Source: Cryptomeria japonica (taxonomy: Eukaryota > Streptophyta > Pinopsida > Cupressales > Cupressaceae). Taken from it: a stretch of 64,000 bases of DNA. The translations under genes and the position numbers were made by a program. How positions within the stretch are numbered: position 1 is the stretch's first letter; every line of letters begins with the position of its first letter. Below the pieces are notes generated by a model. The model saw only the letters and a program-made list of their open reading frames with translations. It searched no databases and had not been told where the DNA came from. The stretch covers positions 146,911,349-146,975,348 of the forward strand of contig NC_081410.1 of the NCBI RefSeq assembly GCF_030272615.1, in the 5' to 3' direction. Positions 11,482-22,175 of this stretch are shown here, one piece after another.

Positions 11482-13022
11482 TTTTTACAGTACAATATCG
11501 TTTACCACATCACAGCTTACGTAATAAATATAACCAAGTTAAATGCTCATCAAAATTCATAATTACAACATTCTAGCTTTACAAAAGAGTGAGCCTATGG
11601 CCTAACAGTGAATTGGTGGAATTTACCCTTAGATCTAGTTTTCAAGGCAGCTTGCATACTGGGAATGAATGACACCATCAAAGGGGTATTTAAGCATTTG
11701 TCTTTATCTCAATGTTGGCTCTCACAAGAACATTTTGTTAGGAGAAATTAGATTTCCACAGTCTAGTGATTACTGCTTTGTTTCTGGATTCCTAATGATG
11801 GATCATGAAGTGTGATCTGAAACATTGATGCAAACAAAATCTTATACAGTGGAATCCAGAGACGAAACAATAACCTTTTGTTATCTTTATCTCATTCAAT
11901 GTTGTAAACATCATTCCCTTTCCGTGTGAGCTTGGCTTGTTACACGGTAAATATACACAATAGGATACCATAAAAACACACATTAGGAACCATGACTCGC
12001 CACAAATTATGTATTGCTTCAAATCACACCATATACTCATATTAGAATAAATCAATCTACCATCTTGTCCAGGAAAAGTGATTAGACTCCAAATGATTGG
12101 TATTCCTCCATCACCCTTTTTTGACATTCAGCCAGCACTTGATAATTAAAATGAAATGGTAAAATCTGAAAAACATTCCATTTTTAAAGATGAATCATCA
12201 AAAACTTGCAAGCCATTAAATTAGGTAAAGATGCTACAGGATTTGTTCCTTCTTCATTGTTCATGTAGCTCAAAATTTTCAATGCGTTCCTTCTATTCAG
12301 ATGAAGAATTCAAGAGAATGATGAGATCTGAACTGCATCTAGTTTTCCTCCAGCCTCTCAACTTTCCCAGTCATCTAGTTGAATTATGCAATTCATTTCT
12401 CTGGCATAACAATATTTTGGTTCACGCATGCCAAAGAATGGAATATTGCATGAAAACCATTTGTATAACCAGTAGTGTCATAGCACATTAGTAAAAGTTT
12501 TAGATCCACAAACCTAAGATTATGACATTATAATTAAATTAATATACAGCACCTTTTGCATAACGCTGCCATATTGGATGTGTTATGCATACAGTGCCGC
12601 ATATCAAACCCATTGATACAATTAATTACAACGCATATTGGAGTGGGTTGACACATTCATTTGACCGACTGCCTTCATCAATACAAGCAAAATACAAGAA
12701 AGGGTATACACAGAAAATACATGCATATAAGGCTGAATGGCAACCCATTGTCAGCTACAACCCGATAATAAGTTTATACATGCATCCACAGGAATCATAA
12801 ATAGAAATTATGTTTGTAAAACATTTAAGCTACAAAAACAAGGATCCTGGTAGATAAGCTGCAGATGTTTTGGTTGATAATATGCAGCAAGTCATATTCC
12901 AGATTAATCGGCATCCGAGAAGTCCTCTTCTTGAAGAGCAAAAGCATCAACCACTGCAAAGTGAGCTCTCTGCTCCTGGACAAAATTTTCGGGCAGAGAG
13001 TACTTCCCCTCATTTACAGCGA
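11482..13022. other. Intergenic DNA, no gene seen
   Basis: Several short open frames on both strands (for example 11792-12127 minus, 12231-12491 plus), none with recognisable domains. Confidence 0.4.
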
Positions 13023-13240
13023 CAGAATTTTGCCTTCTGTGTGCCCTCATATGATAAGGTAGTTCAAATAAGTTTAAATGAGTTCCAAATACTTAAGGAA
13101 ACCAACTGCCAAATTTGATAAGCATAAATATGCAGAATTTTGCCTTCTTTGTGCCCTAATCTGATAAGATAGCTAAAACCAGTTTAGATGAGTCCTAAAT
13201 ACTCAAGGAAACAAGCCATCAAATTTGATAAGCCTAATAA
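13023..13240. repeat. Tandem duplication, period 110 bp
   Basis: CAGAATTTTGCCTTCT at 13023 recurs at 13133. Similarity covers the whole unit with scattered changes. It lies just upstream of the GC-rich DNA element at 13272. Confidence 0.75.
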
Positions 13241-13262
13241 GCACCATTGTTTCTAAGGTAAG

Positions 13263-14219
13263 GGAAATTAGCTGAGTTACTGGGTTCGGCCCCCTAGACC
13301 CCTGGTACTGGTCTGGTACGGTCCTGGTTCGAGGTTCGGGTCCAGTTCGCCTGTGGTTCGGACAGGGTTCGTGGTTCACAGGCCTGGTTCAAACCAGGGC
13401 GAACCCAAGAGGACCCAGGGTCGAACCCAAGAGGACCCAAGTCGAACCCAGGGGTCTGACAGCCCAAAAATGGATTATTTTTTTGCAAAAAAATTTTTTT
13501 TTTTAATTTCACCACATAAAAAATTAAAATGACCCTATGTCTCAAGCCACACACCTATGCATCGTACAACCAAGAGAGAAGCACAAGTCTGTACGAAAGA
13601 ACAAGTCAGAAAACACAATTCCCGTACGAGAGAATGCACCTTGATCAGAATTTTGACTTATTTGGCCTTGTTCCTGACGTCTTAAAAAAGCAGAAAATTG
13701 ATGCACGCCATGGAGTTCCGTGTGGGTTTGAAGGTTGTAATTTGGTGTTGGCAGTGGGGGCGCTGCGCTGCCCCGGGACCCTGCGAGGGGCGCTGCCCCT
13801 CGACCCCGCAAGGGGCTCTGCCCCTTGACCCCATTGGGGGCGCTGCCCCTTGACCCCATTGGGGGCATTGCCCCAAACCCCCATTAGAGAATTCATTTGA
13901 TGATCAAACTTTAAATTGTTGAAAGTTGAAACAATGATACTTGAATATTTTATCATTTTGATATTAAACTTGATGTATATGATGCTGTTATGGTATGATC
14001 ATGATGCTATGATTATAAGTTTATGTTGGTTTTGTTGTTTATATGATGCTATGTGACATGCTAATCTTAATTCATGCTTATAGGCTGCATATATATATAA
14101 TTTACATGTTTTTGTACTAACGAACCCAAACCCCTTTTCAAAATTTTGCCATACCAGCCTACCGGGTTCTTCGAACCCGAACCGGTGCCCGAACCCGAAC
14201 CGGTAACTTAGGAAATTAG
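13263..14219. mobile_element. Non-autonomous Mutator-like DNA element with 9-bp TSD
   Basis: GGAAATTAG flanks the element exactly (13263-13271 and 14211-14219). The body, 13272-14210 (about 939 bp), begins CTGAGTTACTGGGTTCGG and ends CCGAACCGGTAACTTA. Inverted, these give the imperfect terminal repeat TRAGTTACYGG(G)TTCGG. Both ends are extended by GGTTCG/CGAACC-rich sequence. A 9-bp TSD is the usual signature of the Mutator superfamily. The body is strikingly GC-rich against its AT-rich surroundings and has no transposase, so it would depend on an enzyme supplied elsewhere. A hAT origin (8-bp TSD) cannot be fully excluded. Confidence 0.65.
13766..13890. repeat. 25-bp GC-rich tandem array, five units
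   Basis: The unit is close to CGCTGCCCC(T)TGACCCC followed by ATTGGGGG. Five consecutive 25-bp copies begin at 13766, 13791, 13816, 13841 and 13866, diverging towards the last. Each unit can fold, because GGGGC pairs with GCCCC across it. 25 is not a multiple of three, so the array is not a conserved peptide repeat, although it creates long apparent reading frames. Confidence 0.8.
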
Positions 14220-14289
14220 TAATTCCCAGAGCTCTCTGGAACAGTTTGGTTTCAAAACACCTTGAGTCAGTTGATCTTTTGTTGTTCTT

Positions 14290-14457
14290 GCCCTTCCTAG
14301 GTTGTGATATGAGTATTGCAGGTTGTTTTCGGCCCCTGGTCTGTATGCTGAATGTTACTGTATTTTTGCTGTATGGTAGTCTTCATTGATATATTTCATA
14401 ATGGCTTTGTATAAGTTGGGATCCTCTCAAAACCCACCTTTTACTCTATCAAAAAAG
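14290..14457 (+). mobile_element. Short LINE 3'-end fragment
   Basis: The end TTTGTATAAGTTGGGATCC...CTCTATCAAAAAAG resembles in layout the 3' ends of the two LINE copies (TTGTATAGGGTTTCxGGTCCC...CTTAATCAAAAAC). It is probably a heavily 5'-truncated insertion of a related LINE. No TSD was found. Confidence 0.45.
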
Positions 14458-15472
14458 ATAATGCGGAAAGATCGAACAAATGCTTGAACAAAGATTAGAA
14501 AAAAACTAAAATAATTATGGTCCTCTGAAAATGCAAGACTGCACCCAACGAAAAAGGAATCTATCCCTTCAAAACAGACCTTTGGAATTCCTGACACTGG
14601 CAAATCATCCCAAGCACCTGATGAGGAATTCATACGCACTTTGGTACACTCTCACCTGTAGGTCTGCCCAAGACACAGTAATGTATTAAGCCACATAAAT
14701 ATACATACCATTAAAACAGAAGTCTATTATTCTTTTGATAAATAAAATTTGTGCCACGTGGGAAGTTGCAAAAATAAATTCTGCAGATAAGCTGATAAGC
14801 TAGCCATAGAAGGAATCACTGCCCAACTTTAATGGCAATACCAATCGTTATTATTGTTTTACTTTAATATATTGTTCTTTGGATCATGTTGCAACCAATC
14901 AAATTAATGACAGCTTAGAAGGGATAAAACACAACAGAAGTCAACTGTCTGAGAAGCATGCGGTGGGTGCTTCCCTTGCTCCCAAAATGGGGTCTTATAA
15001 GGCTAATACCCATACTGACTGGACTGGGATTTAAAATGTTACTTTATATTTAAGCTTATTCTTGTTCCAATTTTCACTTTTCATGTGCAAAGTTCCTTGC
15101 TTTCTACAAGGATTGTTCTCCCTATCTAGATTTCCCTGTTGCGTGCTGCAGCCTTGTCAGTGCATGAATTACTTCCATTTTTTTCTTAACAAAAATATGT
15201 TGATGACTAGCATTACCAAAGACTTATTACTATCCCTGTCTGTTTTCTAAAACATTAAAAATACATACCACTTTATTTGACATGTTAATTAATATAGTTT
15301 CCCCCTGACAATCAACAACGTTTTCATTATTTCCATTGATAGTTTCATTTCGAATGCAGCACTATCACTATTACGCATATCTATTCCTACACATTTGTTC
15401 TGATCATTCCATTGCGTCTAGATCCGAGAGTAAATCTGGGTAAGAAATTATAGAAAGATTAATTTATTCATA
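14458..15472. other. Intergenic DNA, no gene seen
   Basis: Nothing recognisable beyond AT-rich sequence; the short open frame at 15062-15250 has no family features. Confidence 0.4.
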
Positions 15473-15797
15473 GATTCTTGGATTAGGAGTATGGGTATGT
15501 ATTTCAAGTTTTGTTCCTGGATCAAATGATCTGAGCATTGACCATTCCTTCAACATTGTTTACCATAAAAGCAAGACTTCAATTTATTCTGATGAAAATA
15601 AATGTGGATGATTCCAATATGTATAGATCAGAAAGTACAGCCACATAAGAAACTGTTGAAACTTGAGAGATTAAATTATAAATAGATTCTTGGATTAGAA
15701 ATATATGCGTATGTCTTTCAAATTTCAATCCTGGGTCAAACGTTCTGAGCATTGACCATACCCTCAACACTGTTTACTAGAAAATCAAGCCTTCAAG
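15473..15797. repeat. Spaced direct repeat of about 110 bp
   Basis: AGATTCTTGGATTAG and the following ~110 bp, including GAGCATTGACCAT and a CAACATTGTTTAC element (15473-15582), recur at 15685-15797 with moderate divergence. The spacer is about 100 bp. Confidence 0.65.
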
Positions 15798-16315
15798 ATA
15801 TATGCAATAAAAGCAGTGTAGCCTATGCCCACCATTCAGTTCTAAAAGTAAGAGGAGATGTTTTGAGACTAGCACGGCAAAACTAATCACAGAAAATTCA
15901 AAGCACCCCAAGATTTTTCAATATATTGTTTAAAGCATAGTGTTGAGAATTGAATTCAGCAGAAATTCAGCAAGCCAATATTTCACTTGGATATAAATTC
16001 TATGCCAAAACTTGGCAAATTCAAAAAATCATTAAATAGTGATTTTTAAGGGAAAATAAATTATCATATTGCATCTCATGTCAAAAAAAAATTCAAAAAT
16101 CAGAGTAGCAATAGTCAGTATCAAGATTGACTGGGCAAATCAAAAGTAAGATTGGAATTCAATTACTCAAAAAATTCTGCTTTTCCATTTGGTGTAACAC
16201 AACAATTTTTATTGAACCAAAATACTGAAAACCAGAAGTGATGTCCTATATCCTTAGATGTATAAAATATTAAATAATTGAATATAAACCACATTGTTTT
16301 ATAATTGCCAAATCT

Positions 16316-16592
16316 AGCTGTACCTGTAAAAGGGGATCTTAAAAAATTGCTATATCTGTATAAGGGAATCTTGAAATTTTGCTGTATCTGTATCCAATAA
16401 CATATATATGTTTCCATGCAACCCTGGTGAAAAAAGCTGGAAAGAAAATGGACGAATGAAAATAAGCTCAAAATGGGTAAGTGAAGTTTAAAAAAATTTA
16501 AGTGTCAGTGCCTTTTAAGTGATGACAATGCTGTTTTTTTAACTAACTGGTGCCTTTAAAGGGTTGACAATGATGTTCTTTTAACTAACTGG
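16316..16592. repeat. Clustered short imperfect repeats
   Basis: Three units around 40 bp with TGCT(G/A)TATCTGTA lie at 16316-16395. Two units containing TTTTTTAACTAACTGG and GTGCCTTT(T/A)AA lie at 16509-16592. No function is apparent. Confidence 0.5.
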
Positions 16593-17051
16593 CAACCCTT
16601 CAGCCTCGTCAAGTCCTGAGCTTGGAATTGTGGGTCTCACAAGTCTAATCCACAAACTTGCTAAAGGTGCCTTGGACTTAGACTCAGACTTGCGAATCTG
16701 GAAAAGTCCATGGTGAATTTCAAGTTCAACCCTATAGTTTGAAGCAGGGAACCAAAGGACAAAGATTATAATCCTTTTAGTTTTACCCACTCAAAAACCA
16801 GTGTAACTAGATGGCTAAAGCTTTAGCAAGGAAAGTGAATCTATAAAAGTTAAAAACCACATATTTTCAACTAGCTTTCCAGGTTAAAACGTGTCAAGAG
16901 GATCATCTAGATTCTAAATCATCTTATCAAAAAAATTGCACTGTGATCTAGGCCCTCATGCAGTCAATGGGACTGACAACCAAGATTACATGTACAAAAC
17001 ATAACATAATCTGAAAAAGCATGCATCATGAGTAATAAGATGAGGCAATTG
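16593..17051. other. Left flank of the LTR element, no gene seen
   Basis: No recognisable coding or RNA feature before the LTR start at 17052. Confidence 0.4.
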
Positions 17052-17477
17052 TGTGATGTCCCCTTTTTGTTGACATCAGATATTCAATGGGATTAGCCTA
17101 TTACTGACCCTTGCAGGCTAATAAGATTGAATAGAGGGTCCTTTGAGGGATGCAGCTTCTCCAATGGATAGAGTTTTGCAGGGTTGGCTTTCGTTTGGCT
17201 TCATTTGGACTCCGTATGCTCAACTTACTATTTATAGTAAGTCAGGATTTGATAGAGAGGAACCCTTACTAATTTTAGTAAGGCATTTGGTCATGTGTAG
17301 CTTCATCTGCTTAGTCCCCAGTTCAGACGGCGTTCAATGTTATTGAGTAATTATGGAGATATCAATGTTTATTTGGTCAAAATAAACATTAATGATTATA
17401 AAGGATCATATTATAAAGTTATAATGTAACTTTATTTCATAACTTACTTGAGGGTCAAATCATATCATTAAAGGGGG

Positions 17478-17609
17478 GGGCCAAATTAAATGATTAATTA
17501 TTGGGTGCCAACTCCAAAGTATTTAATGAAGTTTTTAAAGGGGGGAGCCAAATTAAATGATTAATTATTGGGTGCCAACTCCAAAGTATTTAATGAAGTT
17601 TTTAAAGTG
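17478..17609. repeat. Near-perfect tandem duplication in the 5' LTR
   Basis: GCCAAATTAAATGATTAATT and the sequence through AATGAAGTTTTTAAAG is present twice head to tail (about 17479-17542 and 17547-17609). The copies are almost identical. The 3' LTR lacks the duplication, so it arose after insertion. Confidence 0.85.
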
Positions 17610-18279
17610 CACATGTTATATCTATTTAATTTTATTAAATGCAATTTAATGGCTTCATGAGAAATCGAACTCTCTTGGAAAAGTATACAAGGCTTTTGAA
17701 AAAGGGAGAATAGAAAATTATGCATTTTGAAATTGGTGAAGTTTGTGAGAAGAAGGAACCAGGGTTTCTACTATTGGAGAGCGGAAATTCTTCAATTGTG
17801 CAACCATTTGAGGGAGTGTGATATCTCCTGAATTTGGTCTTCAGGGAGGGCTTCATTCGGAAGCTCAGTTTGTATGAATTGGTGAAGTTTTGAAGGAATT
17901 TTCAGTGCCAAACAATTATCTACTTTTTGTGGATCAGATTCCAACCTTGGGCAAGGGAATTCAACGAATTCCATCAACATTTTGAGGAGTTATTTGAAAT
18001 CAGTTGCAGGCCGTACTGATGCAGGGCCGTACATGCTTCTAGGGTTCGAATTAATACCTGCAGGCTGTCAAAAATCTTGGATTTGCTGCAGAAGGGGGGT
18101 GCTAGGGTTATTAGAAGACATATGCAAAAATTGCTGGTCAATTTGCAGCACCTTCAGACTGGTGCGAATTAATTATGCTGGCAGGACCATAGCAGCAGGA
18201 GTATAATTGCTGGTCAAATTCCAAGTTGTAGGGAGTTATCAAGCTCAGCCATTAAAGAGCAGATTGCAGGCTTTTATCA

Positions 18280-18325
18280 GCTGCTACAGTACCCGTGAAT
18301 AGTAAATCGCTACAGTACCCTTGCA
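18280..18325. repeat. CTACAGTACCC(G/T) repeats in LTR
   Basis: CTACAGTACCCGTGAATAGTAA is followed by a second CTACAGTACCC. The 3' LTR has three such units (23045-23105) with variants ACAGTACCCGTGAATAGT, GCAGTACCTGTGAACAGT and TACAGTGCC. Copy number differs between the LTRs. Confidence 0.6.
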
Positions 18326-18798
18326 TTTTAGAAGAGTTAATCTACAGAAATTCAAAGCGGTTTGAAGAGTGATTTTCAGATTGTTGGAGGCTACATTTAT
18401 TGCTGTTAGTACCACTCTTCGGCACGTGGGAATTACATGTATGTATAACAAGTGTTTGTGTTAATGACAATTTGTTGTAAGTGCATTTTGGTCTCTTAGA
18501 ATATATGCCAAATGTTCGTAGAAATGTCTAACAGCTGTAGATGCATATTTCATATGATTTCAGTCACACATTGTCATTGAAAGGTTAGTGGTAGGTGTTA
18601 CATTGCATTTTCATTTAGTTTCAGACTTTGATATATGACCTTTTGAGTTCAATGAATGCATATTATCATCTCATAAATCAGAATATCAAAAAGAAACCAC
18701 AATCAGCAAATACAAAAGTTTCATGACAAGTGTTTGACAATATTCCTTGAGCATTTAAATCAGAAATTTTCAATCAGATTTGACAAGTGATACTACAG

Positions 18799-18810
18799 TG
18801 GTATCAGAGC
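18799..18810 (+). promoter_or_regulatory. Primer-binding site (initiator tRNA-Met type)
   Basis: TGGTATCAGAGC starts 2 bp after the 5' LTR end. It matches the standard plant LTR-retrotransposon PBS complementary to the 3' end of initiator tRNA-Met. Confidence 0.9.
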
Positions 18811-18855
18811 AGTTTCCTGCCAACCTGTTGGGTAGATTGATTCAACTAGTTAATC

Positions 18856-20067
18856 ATGGTTACTTCAAGTACCCAAAATCAGTGGGACCAGAATATGAAG
18901 CAAGTGTATTCCTCATTGGAAAAGTTAAAACAAAACCAAAAGAAGTTGGATGAATTGATTTTACACCCTGCAAAACTTGATAGAATTGCTCGGTATATGA
19001 CATCTATTTTTAAGGGGAAGGAGAAACAAGAGAACTTTACAGGGGAAGTATCTAGAAACCTTTGTAATGAATTTCTAGCAACTTGTGACCAGCATACAGC
19101 TGAACCTATGGCGAGCAAAAATCAGATTTACATGGAGAAAGATGTTGGGCACAAGACACTTCATGATGACTCCAAAAGTGGAGAGGAGCAAGAGCAAAAA
19201 AAAAGGGTGAAATTTGAAGTAGGTGATGATGAGTCCCTTCACGATTCCTTTGGGGCTGATATTAAATGCACTCACGAAAGTCCAGAGAAAAAGGATAAAA
19301 AGGTGAAACTTGAAGAGAATGTGGTGATTATTGGCACTCAAGAAGTTGTTATCAGTCATGATAACAAGTCTGATTTTCATGACAGCAGCTTTGCACTTGA
19401 GCGTAATGATGATTTGAAAGTCATGGAAAGTTCAGAAAGTGTTGTGGGAGTGACCTTGAGTATTGGCACTCGTGATACAAGTGTCAAGAATGAGGATTGC
19501 ATGGGAATTTTGGCTCATAAGAGTTCTGATCTACATGACAACAGCGATGAAATTTTGCATCAGCATGAGAGAGCAGTGACTACACATGTGCAAGATGCTT
19601 CTATTAAGTTGCCGCATGAAGGTACTCAAGATTTGGGTACTAATGGTGTAAGGTGTGATGTGGATTCATGTCATTTTAAGTCTGATTTTTCAGATCAGAC
19701 CTTAGAAAACAAGTTTGAAGATTCAGGTGTTGGCATAGGATCCCAGAGTCATGAGTTGGATGGCTATGTAGTTACATTGGAAGTGGAAGTGTGTGAAGAT
19801 ATTGTCATAACAACAACTTCTACCTTGCCAATTGAGCCATCCTACAAGGTACATAGCAGCAATACCTTAGATATTGATGTGTGCACAATTGATTGCACAC
19901 ATGATGTTGTTGATCATGAGGTGAGTGATGTTGATTCAGCTTCATACCATAGTGCATATTTGGGGGGAAAGAATGAGTCACAGGGGTATCGTCATCTGGC
20001 TGGGCAGTTGAAGGTTAATGATGATATGATTGCTACAGCTTTGGAGCATTTTCATGTCGCTCGATAG
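18856..20067 (+). CDS. ORF A of the LTR element, 403 residues, unknown
   Basis: The ORF starts 46 bp after the PBS, where gag normally starts, and opens MVTSSTQNQWDQN, reminiscent of plant gag N-termini. Residues 15-55 look coiled-coil (SSLEKLKQNQKKLDELI). The rest is acidic and Ser/His-rich with a recurring (L/F)HD(D/S/N)S motif at about residues 102, 128, 174 and 226, suggesting degenerate internal repeats. I see no gag capsid homology and no zinc knuckle. The long open frame in an old element suggests either recent selection or chance survival. It could be a degenerate or novel gag, or an unrelated structural protein. I do not assign a function. Confidence 0.55.
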   Translation: MVTSSTQNQWDQNMKQVYSSLEKLKQNQKKLDELILHPAKLDRIARYMTSIFKGKEKQENFTGEVSRNLCNEFLATCDQHTAEPMASKNQIYMEKDVGHKTLHDDSKSGEEQEQKKRVKFEVGDDESLHDSFGADIKCTHESPEKKDKKVKLEENVVIIGTQEVVISHDNKSDFHDSSFALERNDDLKVMESSESVVGVTLSIGTRDTSVKNEDCMGILAHKSSDLHDNSDEILHQHERAVTTHVQDASIKLPHEGTQDLGTNGVRCDVDSCHFKSDFSDQTLENKFEDSGVGIGSQSHELDGYVVTLEVEVCEDIVITTTSTLPIEPSYKVHSSNTLDIDVCTIDCTHDVVDHEVSDVDSASYHSAYLGGKNESQGYRHLAGQLKVNDDMIATALEHFHVAR

Positions 20068-20266
20068 ATGTTGGCGACCTTTGGTTGGAGTACTCTTGAG
20101 ACATATGAGCACGGTGATAGTAGCCTTTCCCTAGCAAAGTTCCATGCACTCCAAGCAGCTATTGGGATAATGAAACAGAATTACTTGCTGATAGGGATTA
20201 TCTTCTCGCTACGATGCACTAAAGGGAAATGAGGAGGAGGTTGATGAGCCCACCCATGAGCTTGAG

Positions 20267-20865
20267 GTGACTATGGACTCGTTGGAGAGCGCTCAATCAG
20301 CCCTTCGTGAGTCACAGTCACAAGTTGAGGAACTTACCGTGGCGTTGAGTTTAGCACAGTCTTCATCATCTATGGATACAATTGAGTTTCCTATAGCAGC
20401 CTTGGTGATGAGTTTACACCCACGGGTTGTAGTGATGGGTGTGTTGAGGATGTGGTTACATCCGTCACTAATGCAGGTATAGGTGACTTAGTTGGGATGA
20501 GTATTTGGGTTGAGAGTAGCAGAGAACCACTTGTTGCATCATGTTCTCCTAAGGTTAGTGCTATGACAGATGATACAGGTCAGATTGTTGATAGCTCTTG
20601 TGTGGCAGTGGTGGACTCTCCAGAGAGTTGTGTGTTAGTACACGACGTTACTCCATCCACTTCACATGGAACTCGCATAGTGTCATCTGGTTGGGAGTAC
20701 GGCTCTCATGTAGATTTGTTTCCCTCTCCTAGAAGCAAATCTGTTACTTCATCCCATGCAGCTGATTTTGGACGCCAGCTTGTTGTTCCTCAAAGTCAGA
20801 GTGATCAGCTGCAGGTCTTAGAGGATAAGGTTGACTCAGCCTTATATTGTTTTTACTACACATAA
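20267..20865 (+). pseudogene. ORF B segment, frameshifted, coiled-coil then Ser-rich
   Basis: Frame 20267-20390 reads a short coiled coil (SAQSALRESQSQVEELTVAL). The reading then passes to another frame through 20865 (GDEFTPTGCSDGCVEDVV onward), rich in Ser/Val/Asp. It ends at a stop just as the ORF C frame opens at 20831. The simplest reading is one ancestral ORF from about 20230 to 22027 broken by two frameshifts near 20385 and 20840. No domain is recognised. Confidence 0.45.
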
Positions 20866-22027
20866 TTCATTTGTTGAGTACCTTCTTGAGAGTCCTAAGT
20901 TTCGAGAAGGTCCGTTTGGAACCACCAAGGATACTCTCATTCGAGGTTCTCTCACCATCAGGTGTGGTGTGGGAGTTATTGTAGATACTTTGACTACAAT
21001 GCTTTCTGATAGAGATTTTGTGATTGGGTTTGCAGAGAAGGTTACCATAGCCCCTACCCAAGTAGCTATTCAGAATCAGAGGTTGGAATTGTCTCTTGAT
21101 TCCAATATTGTTAGAGATGAGCCCTTGATCGAGGTTGGAGCATTTTATTGCAACTTTACAGTGACGAACGCTCATCATTTTCCTTTTGATCCACACGTGG
21201 ATGACCTGATGATGCGTAGGTGTGGATTGGCTCAAAAATTAAATCATCCATTGTGGGATGGAGGGTTGCCATCTATAGAAGATGCGTCTAGAGGCTGCAA
21301 GTACTTGATTCAGCTGGTTGCAGGAAGTTATTTGCAGGGGCACCAGTCAATTTTCCATCATACTGATGTGTATCCGACAGGGTTGGTCACTCTTATCTCA
21401 CAGAGATTTCGTACGGATACATGGTTACAAGGTGATTATGGTGTCAGTCGCTGCAAGTTGGATTACTTGTCGAGTCAGCACATCTGTGGGAGTCTAGCAG
21501 AGGTGAGAGATAGTTGTGGAGTTGCATATACCTTCAAGAATTTGTATCTCTTTATCGAAGATGGATGTGAGTGCAGTTTGCTTTGGGACCCGAGTGATGA
21601 CAGAGTTAGTGTTGCAGTTTGGATAGCTCCCATGGGTTGGCTTCACCACATCTCGCATGGTGAAGTGGCGATCAGTGTTGAGCAGCGAAAGTCTAAGGGA
21701 GGTTTACATGGCAGATTTCTACCCTGGATTTGGAATCCAAGTATATTATGTGGGACACCAGCGAGTATGTTGAGGGATCCTTTATGTGCATCCAAGTTCC
21801 AGTTGGTGTTCCCTGGGAGGTTTCATTGCATGTACATGGTGTGTATCGTTGACAGCCACATTTCAGGTTCTGATTTATTTCAAATGCACAGTTCAGTGGC
21901 ACATGTGATGGACAGTTTGTATGACAACATACCTTGTGCTAAGTTTGGTAGAAACCAAGATCAGTGTTATGAGTTGCCTCCACTTGAGACTCATACTCCA
22001 GTGACACCAGTGGTGAGGATGAGTTGA
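20831..22027 (+). CDS. ORF C of the LTR element, 398 residues, unknown
   Basis: A long intact ORF with a globular composition rich in Trp, Cys, His and aromatics. Local sequences include FDPHVDDLMMRRCGLAQKL, WDGGLPSIEDASRGCKYLI and SLLWDPSDDRVSVAVWIAPM. It lacks the RT (YxDD), RNase H, integrase (HHCC, DDE) and protease signatures I would expect of pol. The start is uncertain because the preceding segment is probably its own N-terminal part in a shifted frame. Its position just before the PPT is where some plant gypsy lineages carry an extra or envelope-like ORF, but I see no clear transmembrane helix. Product unknown; possibly a captured host fragment or a novel accessory protein. Confidence 0.55.
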   Translation: MTQPYIVFTTHNSFVEYLLESPKFREGPFGTTKDTLIRGSLTIRCGVGVIVDTLTTMLSDRDFVIGFAEKVTIAPTQVAIQNQRLELSLDSNIVRDEPLIEVGAFYCNFTVTNAHHFPFDPHVDDLMMRRCGLAQKLNHPLWDGGLPSIEDASRGCKYLIQLVAGSYLQGHQSIFHHTDVYPTGLVTLISQRFRTDTWLQGDYGVSRCKLDYLSSQHICGSLAEVRDSCGVAYTFKNLYLFIEDGCECSLLWDPSDDRVSVAVWIAPMGWLHHISHGEVAISVEQRKSKGGLHGRFLPWIWNPSILCGTPASMLRDPLCASKFQLVFPGRFHCMYMVCIVDSHISGSDLFQMHSSVAHVMDSLYDNIPCAKFGRNQDQCYELPPLETHTPVTPVVRMS

Positions 22028-22160
22028 CTCAACAGGTTCGCCTCGATGTGTCAGTGTTACAAGAGCCATTTGTTGATAACAGGGACATTGCACAGGTCTT
22101 CACTTGGGATCCAGGTGGCCGAGTCTATTTGCCATCGAGATTGCTTGGGGACAAGCAATT

Positions 22161-22175
22161 TCAAGAGGGGTGGAC
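22161..22175 (+). promoter_or_regulatory. Polypurine tract before the 3' LTR
   Basis: TCAAGAGGGGTGGAC directly precedes the 3' LTR start (TGTAATGTCCCC). It is the expected plus-strand priming site. The preceding sequence reads SRLLGDKQFQEGWTVMS, so coding sequence runs into the PPT. Confidence 0.8.

Larger units (their letters stand above)
17052..18797 (+). repeat. 5' LTR of the non-autonomous element
   Basis: It starts TGTGATGTCCCC and ends GATACTACA directly before the PBS. Landmarks shared in order with the 3' LTR include GATTAGCCTAT, TTTGGACTCCGT, TTACTATTTATAGTAAGTCA, CTACAGTACCCGTGAATAGT and AGCACGTGGG (here GGCACGTGGG). It is 1746 bp long, about 300 bp longer than its partner, partly because of a 68-bp class tandem duplication. 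Confidence 0.8.

Noticed and set aside
12231-12491. 86-codon plus-strand ORF with several Cys/His
   Set aside because: No spacing that fits a zinc finger and no recognisable family.
13766-13890. CRISPR-like array
   Set aside because: Contiguous 25-bp units without spacers, inside a eukaryotic DNA transposon.
13542-13956. Overlapping minus-strand ORFs rich in Gly, Arg and Pro
   Set aside because: Produced by the GC-rich 25-bp array, which has few stop codons in any frame; the unit length is not a multiple of three.
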